Shown: positions 43,261 through 52,080 of the stretch, in pieces
How the letters are laid out: every line of letters starts with the position of its first letter
Numbering within the stretch: the first letter of the stretch is position 1
Program-made: the position numbers and the translations under genes
Source of the DNA: Pedobacter westerhofensis
Lineage (GTDB): Bacteria > Bacteroidota > Bacteroidia > Sphingobacteriales > Sphingobacteriaceae
DNA: 64,000 nucleotides
Direction: 5' to 3'
Assembly: GCF_900182595.1 (NCBI RefSeq)
Contig: NZ_FXTN01000010.1
Location: 186,001 to 250,000, forward strand
The notes under the pieces: generated by a model
What the model saw: only the letters and a program-made list of their open reading frames with translations
Told to the model about the DNA's origin: nothing
Databases searched by the model: none

Positions 43261-44091
43261 TTATAAATGATAGAAATCTATTGCATTTTTTCCAAAAAAC
43301 AGCTGCTGCTCATTTGCTGTAAATGAGCGGAACAAAGATCTTACAATATGGATTACCTCCGTGTAATTTCCCCCTGCCAAACATACAGGCCAGTCTGAGC
43401 CGTACATTACCCTCTTTGTGCTAAATGCATTTAAAACCACGTCAATGTACGGAATAAAATCTTCAGATTTCCAATTTTGAAGGTCTGCCTCCGTCACCAT
43501 ACCGGAAATTTTACAATAGACATTTTCATGTTGTGCCACCAGCTGGATATCTTTTTTCCAGCTGCTGATCTCTCCTGCTTTGATCCCGGGCTTTGCCAGA
43601 TGGTCGATCACAAAACGCTGGTTAGGAAACCTTGAAACCAGTTCAGGGATAAAGCGCAGCTGGTCCTGCAAAATCAGGATATCATAGGAGAAATTGTATT
43701 TATCCAGCAGGGATATGCCCTTTAAAAATGAAGGCTGCAAACACCGGTCGCGCTGTTGTTCTCCCTGCAAAATATGGCGGAAACCTTTTATCACAGGAAC
43801 CTGCGAATAAGTACTCAGCGATTCTTCTATATTGGGCGACTGCAGGTCTGTCCAGCCTACCACTCCTTTGATAAAATCGTGTTGATCACTGAGCGCAACC
43901 AGGAAATCTGTTTCCTCAGCGGTTTGGTCTGCCTGTACGGCTACACATCCCTGCACATCGTTCTCCTGCAGTACAGGCGCAAGATCTTCGGGCAGAAAAT
44001 CTTTTCTGATCACTGCCATTTCATCCCCGATCCAGCTGTGCTTTACCGGATCATACTTCCAAAAATGCTGATGCGAATCAATTGTTATCAT
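43261..44091 (-). CDS. Amidohydrolase-2 family lactonase (L-fuconolactonase type)
   Basis: 276 residues from the ATG at 44091; an earlier in-frame start at 44178 would lie inside the FucP gene. Motifs: IDSHQHFWKYDP (paired metal-binding His), GCVAVQADQTAEETDFL, FVIDHLAKPGI (His), YCKISGMVTE and RVMYGSDWPVC (Asp) at the end. These are hallmarks of sugar-lactone hydrolases in COG3618. It should open L-fucono-lactone to L-fuconate. It begins 11 bases after the FucP stop. Confidence 0.9.
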   Translation of the reverse strand: MITIDSHQHFWKYDPVKHSWIGDEMAVIRKDFLPEDLAPVLQENDVQGCVAVQADQTAEETDFLVALSDQHDFIKGVVGWTDLQSPNIEESLSTYSQVPVIKGFRHILQGEQQRDRCLQPSFLKGISLLDKYNFSYDILILQDQLRFIPELVSRFPNQRFVIDHLAKPGIKAGEISSWKKDIQLVAQHENVYCKISGMVTEADLQNWKSEDFIPYIDVVLNAFSTKRVMYGSDWPVCLAGGNYTEVIHIVRSLFRSFTANEQQLFFGKNAIDFYHL

Positions 44092-44102
44092 ATTTCTGAT
44101 TG

Positions 44103-45347
44103 TTAGTGCGCCACACTGAGTTTGATCTTGCCAACCCTCAGGTTTGTCAATGCAAAATAAAAGATCACAGCAAAACAAACTGCCGGAACTGCGTATGCTA
44201 CCTGGATATCGGTAAGGTCAGACAATCTTCCCATGAGTACCGGAAAAACTGCTCCCCCTACGATGGCCATGATCACCAGCGAAGAGCCTTCCTTCATCCT
44301 TGATCCCAGTCCGCGGATACTCAGTGAAAATATTGTTGGGAACATGATAGACATAAAGAATTCAACACCCATCAGTGCATAGACCGAAGCCTTGCCATGG
44401 AGCATTACTGCCGCAATGATCAGCAGAATATTGATCACACTGTAAACAGCCAGCAGCTTTGAAGGTGCAATATATTTCATCAGGAAGGTACCGATAAATC
44501 TGCCCGCCATAAATCCAAGCAGGGCGCCAGACAAGAACAGGGCCGCTGACTTTTCCTGGATACCTGCAACATGCGACGAAAAGCGGATGAAGAAACTGCT
44601 CACACAGGTTTGCGCACCTACATAAAAGAATTGCGCACTAACCCCAAGCATCAGGTTCTTTTCCTTTAATAACGATCCTGTAGCTTCTTCATGGCCTTTT
44701 TCATCTTCGATCTCAGGCAAAGGAGTCCTGATCAGGAAAAGTGCGATCAGCAGCACTACTGCTCCGATAATCAGGAAGGGCACCTGCACTGCAGAAGCTT
44801 CTTTATCGAGGTAAGTATTGAGCTGTGCAGGGCTCATGGCAGATTGTGCGCCGGCACTGAGGCTGTGTCCCGACAGGATAAACATCCCGCCCAGCAAAGG
44901 CGCGAGCGTAGCCGCCAGTCCGTTAAAAGACTGAGCAAAGTTTAGCCGCTGTGTTGCCCCTTCGGGATCACCTAAAACTGTGATATAAGGGTTTGCGGCC
45001 GTTTCCAGAAAGGTTAGTCCGCTTGCAATTATAAACAGGGCCGCCAGGAAGAATACGTACGATCGCGTAAGGGCTGCGGGATAAAATAAAAATGCGCCGA
45101 TGGCGAAGAGCGTTAATCCAAACACAATACCGCCTTTATAGCCAAATTTCTTCATGAACCATCCGGCCGGCAATGCCAGCAGGAAATAGGCGATATAAGA
45201 GGCCGAATCGATAAAAGCCGATTGGGTATCTGAAAGCTGACATGCTTTCTTAAGGTGCGGGATCAGTATAGGGTTTAAGTTGAGGGCAAATCCCCAGAGG
45301 AAGAACAGGGAGATGATTAATACTACAGCAAAATGATTCTTTTTCAT
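44103..45347 (-). CDS. fucP: L-fucose:proton symporter
   Basis: 414 residues, 12 membrane helices, major facilitator superfamily. FucP features: FFLWGFALNLNPILIPHLKKA at the start (helix 1), SYIAYFLLALPAGWFMKKFGYKGGI, TFLETAANPYITVLG (carrying the conserved Glu and Asn of FucP), LNFAQSFNGLAATLAPLLGG and GRFIGTFLMKYI. It imports L-fucose with a proton. It is first in a four-gene operon with lactonase, aldo/keto reductase and zinc dehydrogenase. Confidence 0.91.
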   Translation of the reverse strand: MKKNHFAVVLIISLFFLWGFALNLNPILIPHLKKACQLSDTQSAFIDSASYIAYFLLALPAGWFMKKFGYKGGIVFGLTLFAIGAFLFYPAALTRSYVFFLAALFIIASGLTFLETAANPYITVLGDPEGATQRLNFAQSFNGLAATLAPLLGGMFILSGHSLSAGAQSAMSPAQLNTYLDKEASAVQVPFLIIGAVVLLIALFLIRTPLPEIEDEKGHEEATGSLLKEKNLMLGVSAQFFYVGAQTCVSSFFIRFSSHVAGIQEKSAALFLSGALLGFMAGRFIGTFLMKYIAPSKLLAVYSVINILLIIAAVMLHGKASVYALMGVEFFMSIMFPTIFSLSIRGLGSRMKEGSSLVIMAIVGGAVFPVLMGRLSDLTDIQVAYAVPAVCFAVIFYFALTNLRVGKIKLSVAH

Positions 45348-45560
45348 TTATTATCGTTTGTATACAGGTTTAACTATTTATATTGGCTCAGGCTAAAGAA
45401 AGGATGTTTTTGCTGAAAAAAGCAATACAAGGTTATCCAGTTATTAAGCTATTTTGTCCTCTTAACCGGATAACGCTCTCTTTTGATGCTTCAACCCTCC
45501 CAAAATGGAAGGCTGCGTTTCATTTAAGCAGAGGAATTTAATCCGCGGGGAAGGATGTTT

Positions 45561-46877
45561 TTAATGCAGCGAAGAGTAGCGGTTTGCGGCAAGCTTGCCT
45601 GGTTTTTTGGAAGGGAAGAGCCCGATGTTAAGAGAAAAAGCCACACCTGTGGATTTTAGGCTGACATCATAATTTCCTATTCCGGTAAGCGGCAGTTTGG
45701 CAAAAGGCTGCACGCCTACACTCAGATTGTTGCTGATCCGGTGATCGAAGCTTACGGAGATATTGGCTACGCCTAATAAATGCTGGTTCTGATTACTGAA
45801 TTCTGTAGTAGTTACCTGCTGTGCCGCACCCGGTTTATCCACAACATAATCGTATTTCTCTTTCAACATAAAATAGCTGGAGAGCCCGGTATTTACACTC
45901 ACAGAGAATTGTTTCTTATCCAAAACTTTGTAGTTTACGTTTACAGGGATATCAAGGACATTACAATCAGCTTTTACTTCCCAGTCTGATGATCCTGCAG
46001 ATGGGGCATAAACGTTGCTGGCATCAGAACCGGCACCATAATTATAATATTTTTTGGCGTATACTGCTCCAGAAGTTAGGCTAAACTTTGATCCGAGGGC
46101 ATACGTTGCCAGAACTCCTACGTTGGAACTTATTTTGGCCGACTTATTCGTATTTGAAGGGCCGGAAGTAATATCCGGGCCAGCAAGTGCGCTGAGGATC
46201 AGGCCGGGCCGCTGAGCAAAAGCGCCATCCATTTTCTTTTGCACGCTTTTGGCAATTTCATTGTGGTTGATCTTTTCCAAAGGGTCTTTACTAAGCGCCA
46301 GGGCCATTGCTTTTTGCGCCAGGATTGCGCTGTCTGTCAAAGGAGTTTTTAACGCTTCAGGAGTTTTTACCACCAGAGGCGTTTTAAACGGAACAGGGGT
46401 ATAAGGAACCACAACTGTGTTTGCATTTACTAAAGCAGCAGGTGTCTGGTATGGCACAGAAGAGACATACACAGCAGGAACATCTCCGTCAGAGCCGGCC
46501 GCAATATTATTTGTCCCTGTTTCTTCATTTTTCAAAGGGGCTGCAGCAGCACCGCTTCCCGCAAGCCTCTCTGCTTTTATCGTATCAGCTCCCACAGCGG
46601 GCAATTGATTTACAGTGCCGGATTTGGCTTTACGTGCAACCAGCGGGGTTTTTATTCTTTTTTCGAACACAGAGGGGCCAGACAAAAACCAAAACAGAAA
46701 AATCAGCAATGCGGCAGCAATGCCACTGGCTGTGTACAACCAGAAGGGTAAAATTCTCCTTTTCTTTTTTTCATTCAGTTTACGCTCCATCTTCGACCAG
46801 TCCAATTCGTTGAAAGGAATTTCCGGGTCATTCAGGCCACGTTTAAATAGCTGATCTATCTCATTCTCTGGTTCCAT
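45561..46877 (-). CDS. Envelope-spanning protein: anti-sigma-like N-terminus, one membrane helix, C-terminal outer-membrane-type barrel domain
   Basis: 438 residues. The first 40 residues are soluble and helical (MEPENEIDQLFKRGLNDPEI), with the WSKMERKLNEKKKRR pattern seen in Bacteroidota anti-sigma-like proteins. A single helix follows (about 43-66; LYTASGIAAALLIFLFWFLS), then a Pro/Ala/Thr-rich linker of about 120 residues (PFKTPLVVKTPEALKTPL) and, from about 220, an outer-membrane beta-barrel-like domain (FSLTSGAVYAKKYYNYG; FSVSVNTGLSSYFML; ISVSFDHRISNNLSVGVQPF). It lies 67 bases after an ECF sigma gene on the same strand, so it may hold that sigma factor. How the barrel coexists with an inner-membrane helix is unclear. 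Confidence 0.75.
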   Translation of the reverse strand: MEPENEIDQLFKRGLNDPEIPFNELDWSKMERKLNEKKKRRILPFWLYTASGIAAALLIFLFWFLSGPSVFEKRIKTPLVARKAKSGTVNQLPAVGADTIKAERLAGSGAAAAPLKNEETGTNNIAAGSDGDVPAVYVSSVPYQTPAALVNANTVVVPYTPVPFKTPLVVKTPEALKTPLTDSAILAQKAMALALSKDPLEKINHNEIAKSVQKKMDGAFAQRPGLILSALAGPDITSGPSNTNKSAKISSNVGVLATYALGSKFSLTSGAVYAKKYYNYGAGSDASNVYAPSAGSSDWEVKADCNVLDIPVNVNYKVLDKKQFSVSVNTGLSSYFMLKEKYDYVVDKPGAAQQVTTTEFSNQNQHLLGVANISVSFDHRISNNLSVGVQPFAKLPLTGIGNYDVSLKSTGVAFSLNIGLFPSKKPGKLAANRYSSLH

Positions 46878-46944
46878 CAGTATTTTTTATAACGTACGTA
46901 TGCAGAATGTATGCGGTTGTTCATCCGGGGTAAGATCAATATCC

Positions 46945-47520
46945 TCATGCTTCTTTTTTTATATTTATATTATTATGCACAGATATATCATCTGCCTTTT
47001 TATCTCCCAGCGCGGCAAGCTTTTCCTGCAGCTTTTGTCTGGCCTTAAACAAATTCGATTTGGAAGTACCTGCAGAGATCTTTAAGAGCTCGGCAATCTC
47101 ATCATGAGAATAGCCATCAATTGCATACAGGTTAAACACCGTGCGGTACGCAGGCGAAAGGCTTTGTACCAGCACCAGCAGATCCTTGTAGGCCAGCTGA
47201 TCGTAAACTGCTGCTGCATCACCTATATGGTGATGGGTATCTACATCATCATGATCCGAAAACTTCAGGTTCATCCGGTAATGATCTATTGCAGTATTGG
47301 TGATGATCCTTCCTATCCATGATTTAAAGGGCTTTGCAGGATCATATTTTTCAATATGCGTGAAGACTTTAAGAAATCCGTCATTTAATACATCTGCCGC
47401 ATCATAATCATTTAAAGAGTAACGCCTGCAAATAGCCATGCCATAACTATAAAATTCTTTATAGAGCAAATACTGACTTGACCTGTCCTGCCTGATGCAC
47501 CCGTTAATTATTGCCTGCAA
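46945..47520 (-). CDS. ECF-type RNA polymerase sigma factor
   Basis: 191 residues. Sigma region 2: SYGMAICRRYSLNDYDAADVLNDGFLKVFTHI and KPFKSWIGRIITNTAIDHYR. Region 4: LVQSLSPAYRTVFNLYAIDGYSHDEIAELLKIS, GTSKSNLFKARQKL. It should direct RNA polymerase to a small promoter set. No ATG is available; the best start is TTG at 47520, so translation may be weak. The gene after it encodes an anti-sigma-like barrel protein, and the divergent operon at 47.7-50.5 kb is the likely target. Confidence 0.9.
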   Translation of the reverse strand: MQAIINGCIRQDRSSQYLLYKEFYSYGMAICRRYSLNDYDAADVLNDGFLKVFTHIEKYDPAKPFKSWIGRIITNTAIDHYRMNLKFSDHDDVDTHHHIGDAAAVYDQLAYKDLLVLVQSLSPAYRTVFNLYAIDGYSHDEIAELLKISAGTSKSNLFKARQKLQEKLAALGDKKADDISVHNNINIKKEA

Positions 47521-47748
47521 ATTAATCCTGATTATAAGCTGCGCATTTTACCATCTCTACTACGGAGAAAACTTTAAATAGGTTGCCAAACATAGTAAAA
47601 AAATAATTTATTATTTACAAACAACTGTAAAAGAGCTAATTATTTTTATTTCATCATTTTTTTTATCCAAGCAAACAACCTTAATGAATTTCCATCCGTA
47701 ACCGGTTTAACAATAAGACAAAAAATTATTCAGTTAAACTATACAACT

Positions 47749-48612
47749 ATGGTACAAACTTTAAGAAAAACACTCCTTCCGGTATGCGTAGCTTTTACAG
47801 TATTACTGTCCGCATGCAGTGACAAAGCATCAATGCCCGCTCCTGACAATGGCGGCAGCAGCACAGGCCCCTTAAAACTGGCAGTAACACCGGATGCAAA
47901 ATTCGGAAACATCCTTACTGATGCCAATGGCAGAACATTATACTTCTTTGCCAATGATCCCAATGGGACTTCTAATTGTGAAACCGGTCAGTGTGCGATT
48001 ACCTGGCCATCCTACAACGCGGGCAGCGAAACTCCTCCTGCAGGCATAGATCAGACATTGATCGGAACCATCACACATGCCGATGGCAGCAAACAAACCA
48101 CATATAAGAAATGGCCGCTGTATTATTATTCAGGAGATAAAATCAAAGGCGACGTAAACGGCGATGGCATCGGCGGCATATGGTTTATCGCGAAACCCGA
48201 CTATTCTATTATGCTGGGCAACAGGCAACTGGTAGGATCAGATGGAAAAAACTATGTGGATGCCCTGGTAGAGGGAACGGCAAACACGGTTTATCTTACA
48301 GATGGAGCGGGCCTGACCTTGTACGGATACCAGCCGGATAAATTTAATCTGAATACTTATACCGCTGCAGATTTAAGCAATGACAGATTCTGGCCAATCT
48401 ACCAGTCTGATGTGATGAATGTACCTTCAATTTTTTCAAAAGACATGTTTGCGACCATTACTTCCGTGGGCAAAAAGCAGCTGACCTACAAAGGGCATCC
48501 CCTATATTTTTATGTTGGCGATACACAAAGAGGGCAAACTACCGGCATCAATCAGCCACGCCCTGCCCCATGGCCTGTGCTCACACCAAAAACTCCGGCA
48601 TTAACCCCATAA
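47749..48612 (+). CDS. Lipoprotein with COG4315-type (Lipoprotein_15) repeats
   Basis: 287 residues with lipobox LLSAC (Cys about 23). The sequence holds two or so Lipoprotein_15 repeats: KFGNILTDANGRTLYFFANDP with CETGQCAITWP, and NTVYLTDGAGLTLYGYQPDK with NDRFWPIYQ. The motif 'G..LTDA.GRTLY.F..D....S.C.G.CA..WP' is the family's signature; function unknown, possibly redox linked because the paired cysteines are conserved. It heads a row with a cytochrome c, YceI and a barrel protein. Confidence 0.85.
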   Translation: MVQTLRKTLLPVCVAFTVLLSACSDKASMPAPDNGGSSTGPLKLAVTPDAKFGNILTDANGRTLYFFANDPNGTSNCETGQCAITWPSYNAGSETPPAGIDQTLIGTITHADGSKQTTYKKWPLYYYSGDKIKGDVNGDGIGGIWFIAKPDYSIMLGNRQLVGSDGKNYVDALVEGTANTVYLTDGAGLTLYGYQPDKFNLNTYTAADLSNDRFWPIYQSDVMNVPSIFSKDMFATITSVGKKQLTYKGHPLYFYVGDTQRGQTTGINQPRPAPWPVLTPKTPALTP

Positions 48613-48625
48613 AAACTGTGCGCAT

Positions 48626-48985
48626 ATGACAATGAAGCTAAGAAAAATCTCCGCAGGGACAGCAATGGCCTACCTGCTGCTACTGGCTTGTACAAAAAAA
48701 CAGGCCGAAGAATTTAAACCTTCAGCACCGGATGTTCCCGGTGCTAAAGTCAGTTATGCTGCTGTGATAGATCCGATATTCAAGGCCAGGTGCAATGGCT
48801 GTCATTCTGCAGGAAGATCCGGTACTGTAGCATGGACGTTCAGTGGTTTTAGCTCGGTAACGGCCGACGCAGACAGAATCAAAAATGCTGTAGTTGTAAC
48901 CAAATCCATGCCGCTGGGCGGCAGCTTGTCTGCAGCAGACCTGCAGTCGATAAAGGACTGGTTTGACCAGGGAATGCAACCTTAA
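48626..48985 (+). CDS. Small c-type cytochrome lipoprotein
   Basis: 119 residues with lipobox LLLLAC (Cys about 18) and one haem-binding CNGCH motif (about residue 55), followed by a Met ligand candidate in TKSMPLGG and the closing helix LSAADLQSIKDWFDQG of class I cytochromes. It is an electron carrier on the periplasmic face. It starts 13 bases after the Lipoprotein_15 gene, in the same operon. Confidence 0.88.
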   Translation: MTMKLRKISAGTAMAYLLLLACTKKQAEEFKPSAPDVPGAKVSYAAVIDPIFKARCNGCHSAGRSGTVAWTFSGFSSVTADADRIKNAVVVTKSMPLGGSLSAADLQSIKDWFDQGMQP

Positions 48986-49033
48986 ATTCGCGTAATCTAT
49001 TTAAAAAATATTTACTGATAGAAACAAATCATC

Positions 49034-49576
49034 ATGAAAACACCATTAGTAATCCTCCTTTGTGCCATGCTCAGTATTTCAGTACAGGCACAGCATATTT
49101 TAATCAGTAAAACTGCTTCCATCTCCTTTTATGCCAGTACGCCTGCGGAAGATGTAGAGGCCAAAAGTGATAAAGCCAGTTCCGTGATTGATACCAAAAC
49201 ACGCAACATCATTTTTAAAGTAAGCAATACTTCATTTCAGTTTCCAAAAAAACTGATGCAGGAACATTTCAATGAAAACTACATGGAAAGCGATAAGTAT
49301 CCTGCATCAACCTTTAAAGGAAAGATTACTGATGATGTTGACCTGGAAAAAGACGGCACCTACAATGTAACAATAGATGGCAGCCTGGATATTCATGGTG
49401 TAACAAAAAATTATCAAACCAAAGCTACGCTGGTTGTTAACAAGGGAACTATTACCGCCAAAACCAGTTTTAAGGTTACCGTGGCAGATCACCAGATCAA
49501 AATACCTACCCTGGTTTTTGCAAAAATTGCCCAGATCGTAGATGTAAAAATCTCAGCCGTTTATCAGCCTAAATAG
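49034..49576 (+). CDS. YceI-family periplasmic protein
   Basis: 180 residues with a leader (SISVQAQ). YceI lipocalin-like beta-barrel motifs: ASISFYASTPAEDVEAKSDK, KLMQEHFNENYMESDKYP, STFKGKI, and the domain end GSLDIHGVTKNYQTKATLVV. YceI proteins bind isoprenoid or similar lipids in the periplasm. It lies 48 bases after the cytochrome gene and 2 bases before the next, in a four-gene operon. Confidence 0.92.
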   Translation: MKTPLVILLCAMLSISVQAQHILISKTASISFYASTPAEDVEAKSDKASSVIDTKTRNIIFKVSNTSFQFPKKLMQEHFNENYMESDKYPASTFKGKITDDVDLEKDGTYNVTIDGSLDIHGVTKNYQTKATLVVNKGTITAKTSFKVTVADHQIKIPTLVFAKIAQIVDVKISAVYQPK

Positions 49577-49578
49577 AT

Positions 49579-50547
49579 ATGAAGACAATACTACTTACAA
49601 AGAAATCAATATGCCTGCTTTTGGTGACGATGATGCTGGCCACTTTACAAAGTTTTGGACAACAGGACCTGGAGAAAGAACTGGGCAACACAGCGCCGGC
49701 GCACGAAAAAGTAAGCGCAACTTTTAAATCTACGAAACTCATCAACGTACATACCAATGAAACGATTTTTAAGAACGAGCTTGATTTCAGGATTGACCAC
49801 CGCTTTGGGGACATTGCCGGAAGTAACGGGGGGATCAGGCGGTTCTTTGGACTGGACAATGCTACCGATGTAAGAATTGGTTTTGAGTATGGGCTGAGCG
49901 ACCGCCTGAGTGTTGGCTTTGCCCGGGCCAAGGGGGCTACTGAAGTGCAGCAACTGTATGAGGGGAACCTGAAATACCGCCTGATTGAGCAAACCACAGA
50001 CGACTATATTCCGGTTGCAGTTACTTTATTTGGAAGTACCACCGCTACCGGCGTTACCGCCAGCGACGATCCGTCATCAGGCACTGCCTACCGCAATTTT
50101 AGTGACAGGCTAAACTTTGTGACACAGGTGATTATTGCGAGAAAATTTAATTCCAGTTTCTCTTTTACCTTAACGCCCAGTTATGTGCACCGGAATTTCA
50201 CAGCTTTCAGGGATCAGAACGACCTCTTTGCACTCAGTGCGGGCGGCAGGGCAAAAATCAGTAAACGGATGGCACTGGTGGTAGACTATACAATGCCCTT
50301 CCGTAATGGCTCAGACCAGGATTACCTGGAGCAGCAGAGCGGCATCAAGTACCGCAATGCATTGGGCGCGGGACTGGAAATAGAAACCGGCGGGCACGTG
50401 TTTAATCTCAACTTTACCAATGCGACGGCCATAGAAGAGATGCAGTTTATTCCTCAAACCACCAGCAACTGGTTAAAGGGCCAGTTTCGCTGGGGATTCA
50501 GTATTGCGAGAAGATTCTCATTTAACAAAAAAAATAAAGAGAAGTAA
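49579..50547 (+). CDS. DUF5777-type outer-membrane beta-barrel protein
   Basis: 322 residues with a leader (LQSFGQQD). An outer-membrane-barrel pattern of alternating strands: ELDFRIDHRFGDIAG, RIGFEYGLSDRLSVGFARAK, GNLKYRLIEQ, FTLTPSYVHRNF, GGHVFNLNFTNATAIEEMQF, and the end FRWGFSIARRF. This fits the DUF5777 family recalled beside YceI and cytochrome c genes. The function is unknown; electron transfer to or from the surface, or lipid handling, are guesses from context. It ends inside a shared terminator hairpin. Confidence 0.8.
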   Translation: MKTILLTKKSICLLLVTMMLATLQSFGQQDLEKELGNTAPAHEKVSATFKSTKLINVHTNETIFKNELDFRIDHRFGDIAGSNGGIRRFFGLDNATDVRIGFEYGLSDRLSVGFARAKGATEVQQLYEGNLKYRLIEQTTDDYIPVAVTLFGSTTATGVTASDDPSSGTAYRNFSDRLNFVTQVIIARKFNSSFSFTLTPSYVHRNFTAFRDQNDLFALSAGGRAKISKRMALVVDYTMPFRNGSDQDYLEQQSGIKYRNALGAGLEIETGGHVFNLNFTNATAIEEMQFIPQTTSNWLKGQFRWGFSIARRFSFNKKNKEK

Positions 50548-50574
50548 GTTGCTGCTTAGCAACTTACTTTTTTA
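50542..50574. terminator. Bidirectional terminator containing both convergent stop codons
   Basis: AAGTAAGTTGCT (50542-50553) and AGCAACTTACTT (50558-50569) form a perfect 12-bp stem with a 4-base loop. A T-run follows on the plus strand, and A-run on the other side gives T's on the minus strand. The TAA of the barrel gene (50545-50547) and the TAA of the DUF1015 gene (50556-50558) both lie inside it. Confidence 0.9.
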
Positions 50575-51746
50575 AGTTTTCTTAACAGGAGGCCAAAAGG
50601 TATTTTGGGTTCAATCCAGGTAGATTTTGGGGGGAGCATAATACCCTGCTGTGCAATTTCGATCAGCTGCTCTGCATTCATTGCGGCCATGGTAAAGGCA
50701 ATCGCGTTGGGGTTTTCCAGCAGAATCTTTTCCAGTTCCTGGATCGCTCCTGCCCCGCCAACAGGGATCAGCCGCTGATCTGTTTCAGGTCTTTCAATAT
50801 TGAAAAAAGGCTTAAACACCATTTCCTGCAGCAGGCAGGCATCAGGCAGCATATTTGTATCTTTCAGCTTACAGGTCATGTTGTACCATCTGCCGGCAAT
50901 AAACAGCCCGAATTCATTTTTCTTCATCGGCATGACCATTTCATTGCGCTGTGATTTGGTCACAGAAAATGTTTTCTTCAGGTCCCTGAAAACCTGGTCG
51001 ATATAGATCTCATCCGAGGGGATGATAATACGGTGATATTCTTTGATTTTCAGCTGGTCGCTCGCCAGGTAAAACGAAGAGATAAAATTAAAATCCGTCG
51101 ATTTTGATCCTATCATCTGTTTGGATTTCCGGTAATTTACCGCCGCGGCCAAACGGTGGTGCCCATCCGCCAGGTACACATTCTGAAGCTCCGAAAAGCT
51201 GCTGCTGAGCTGCTGGATCGTTTTCATATCGTACACTGTCCAGATCCGGTGAAATACCCTGTTGGCATAGTATACTGAGTTTGCTTCGGATTGTTTGATC
51301 CTGGCCAGCAGGGTACGGATCGCTGCTGTAGGCCGGTGCGTAATCAACAGAGGGCCTCCTTCAAGCCCCACTTCGTCCCTGTAATTTACAAGGCCCGAGG
51401 AGTTGCTTTCCAAAGTAGATTCGTGCGTCTTGATATGCCCGTTCTCAAAATCATCCAGATCGGTCACTGCCCAGACGCCCGTCTGGATCGTATTCCCTTC
51501 CGTGATCTCATAAATGAATATGCAGGGGTGCTCTTCCTGATAGAAGTCGCCTTCACTGATCATTTTTTTAAGGTTACCTATAATATGATCATTTGTAAGG
51601 TTCTGGTTACCGTCCTGTCCTTTATCCAGTTTCTGTGCAAGTATTCCATTGCATTTACCGGATCCTGCTGCAGAGCGCAGGGATAACATTTTATCAACGT
51701 AAACTTCCTGTGGCCTTAGGGCCATAAAGGGTCTGATTGTTGCCAT
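50556..51746 (-). CDS. DUF1015-family protein
   Basis: 396 residues, cytoplasmic, with DUF1015 markers: ATIRPFMALRPQ start, IFIYEITEGNTIQTGVWAVTDLDDFENGHIKTHESTL, VYLADGHHRLAAAVNYRKSK, and the C-terminal FGLFIAGRWY and FTMAAMNAEQLIEIAQQGIMLPPKST. The HxxR-like DGHHR is the family's invariant motif. The family is often found near serine-biosynthesis genes and may be a kinase-like enzyme for serine; here no ser gene is adjacent. A 34-codon open frame (51754-51858) lies just upstream on the same strand. Confidence 0.88.
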   Translation of the reverse strand: MATIRPFMALRPQEVYVDKMLSLRSAAGSGKCNGILAQKLDKGQDGNQNLTNDHIIGNLKKMISEGDFYQEEHPCIFIYEITEGNTIQTGVWAVTDLDDFENGHIKTHESTLESNSSGLVNYRDEVGLEGGPLLITHRPTAAIRTLLARIKQSEANSVYYANRVFHRIWTVYDMKTIQQLSSSFSELQNVYLADGHHRLAAAVNYRKSKQMIGSKSTDFNFISSFYLASDQLKIKEYHRIIIPSDEIYIDQVFRDLKKTFSVTKSQRNEMVMPMKKNEFGLFIAGRWYNMTCKLKDTNMLPDACLLQEMVFKPFFNIERPETDQRLIPVGGAGAIQELEKILLENPNAIAFTMAAMNAEQLIEIAQQGIMLPPKSTWIEPKIPFGLLLRKLKKVSC

Positions 51747-52080
51747 AAATTGCTTAGGTATTATCGTACAAGTCAGTAACTGCCTGTGCAGCCCGTACGA
51801 GCATCGTCACAGGAAAATATTGTCCTGTATCAAGATTGTGAGTGAATTGGCTGGTCATTTGAGGGTTAGATTGGTTGTATAGCTACAAAGTTCAACAGAG
51901 AATTTTTGATATTACTATCCGCCTTCCACTAAAGAAAATTATACTGATTAACACCTGTCCAACAGAATAAACAACTGATTTTGCAGGCCTGAATTTTAGT
52001 CTGCAAAATAAAGTTTCTCTACCTGCCGCCTAAAACAGAGCAAGACGTAATTAATACACTAAGCGTTCATTATGTGGCGA
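51747..52080. other. 334-base gap with a small open frame and a 9-bp inverted repeat
   Basis: The gap between DUF1015 (start 51746) and GNAT (stop 52081) contains a 34-codon minus-strand frame at 51754-51858 and an inverted repeat ATTTTGCAG/CTGCAAAAT (51978-51986, 52001-52009, spacer 14). The repeat may end the GNAT transcript, though it lacks a T-run. Nothing else stands out. Confidence 0.4.
51754..51858 (-). CDS. Possible 34-residue small protein upstream of DUF1015
   Basis: An ATG-started frame reading MTSQFTHNLDTGQYFP, then VTMLVRAAQAVTDLYDNT, ending 7 bases before the DUF1015 start codon. The balanced composition and the closeness suggest a leader peptide or small gene, but chance is possible. 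No family is recognised. Confidence 0.3.
   Translation of the reverse strand: MTSQFTHNLDTGQYFPVTMLVRAAQAVTDLYDNT

Noticed and set aside
45432..45470. GTTATCC/GGATAAC pair upstream of the fucose operon
   Set aside because: Short arms with a 29-base loop and no T-run; not enough to call a regulatory stem.
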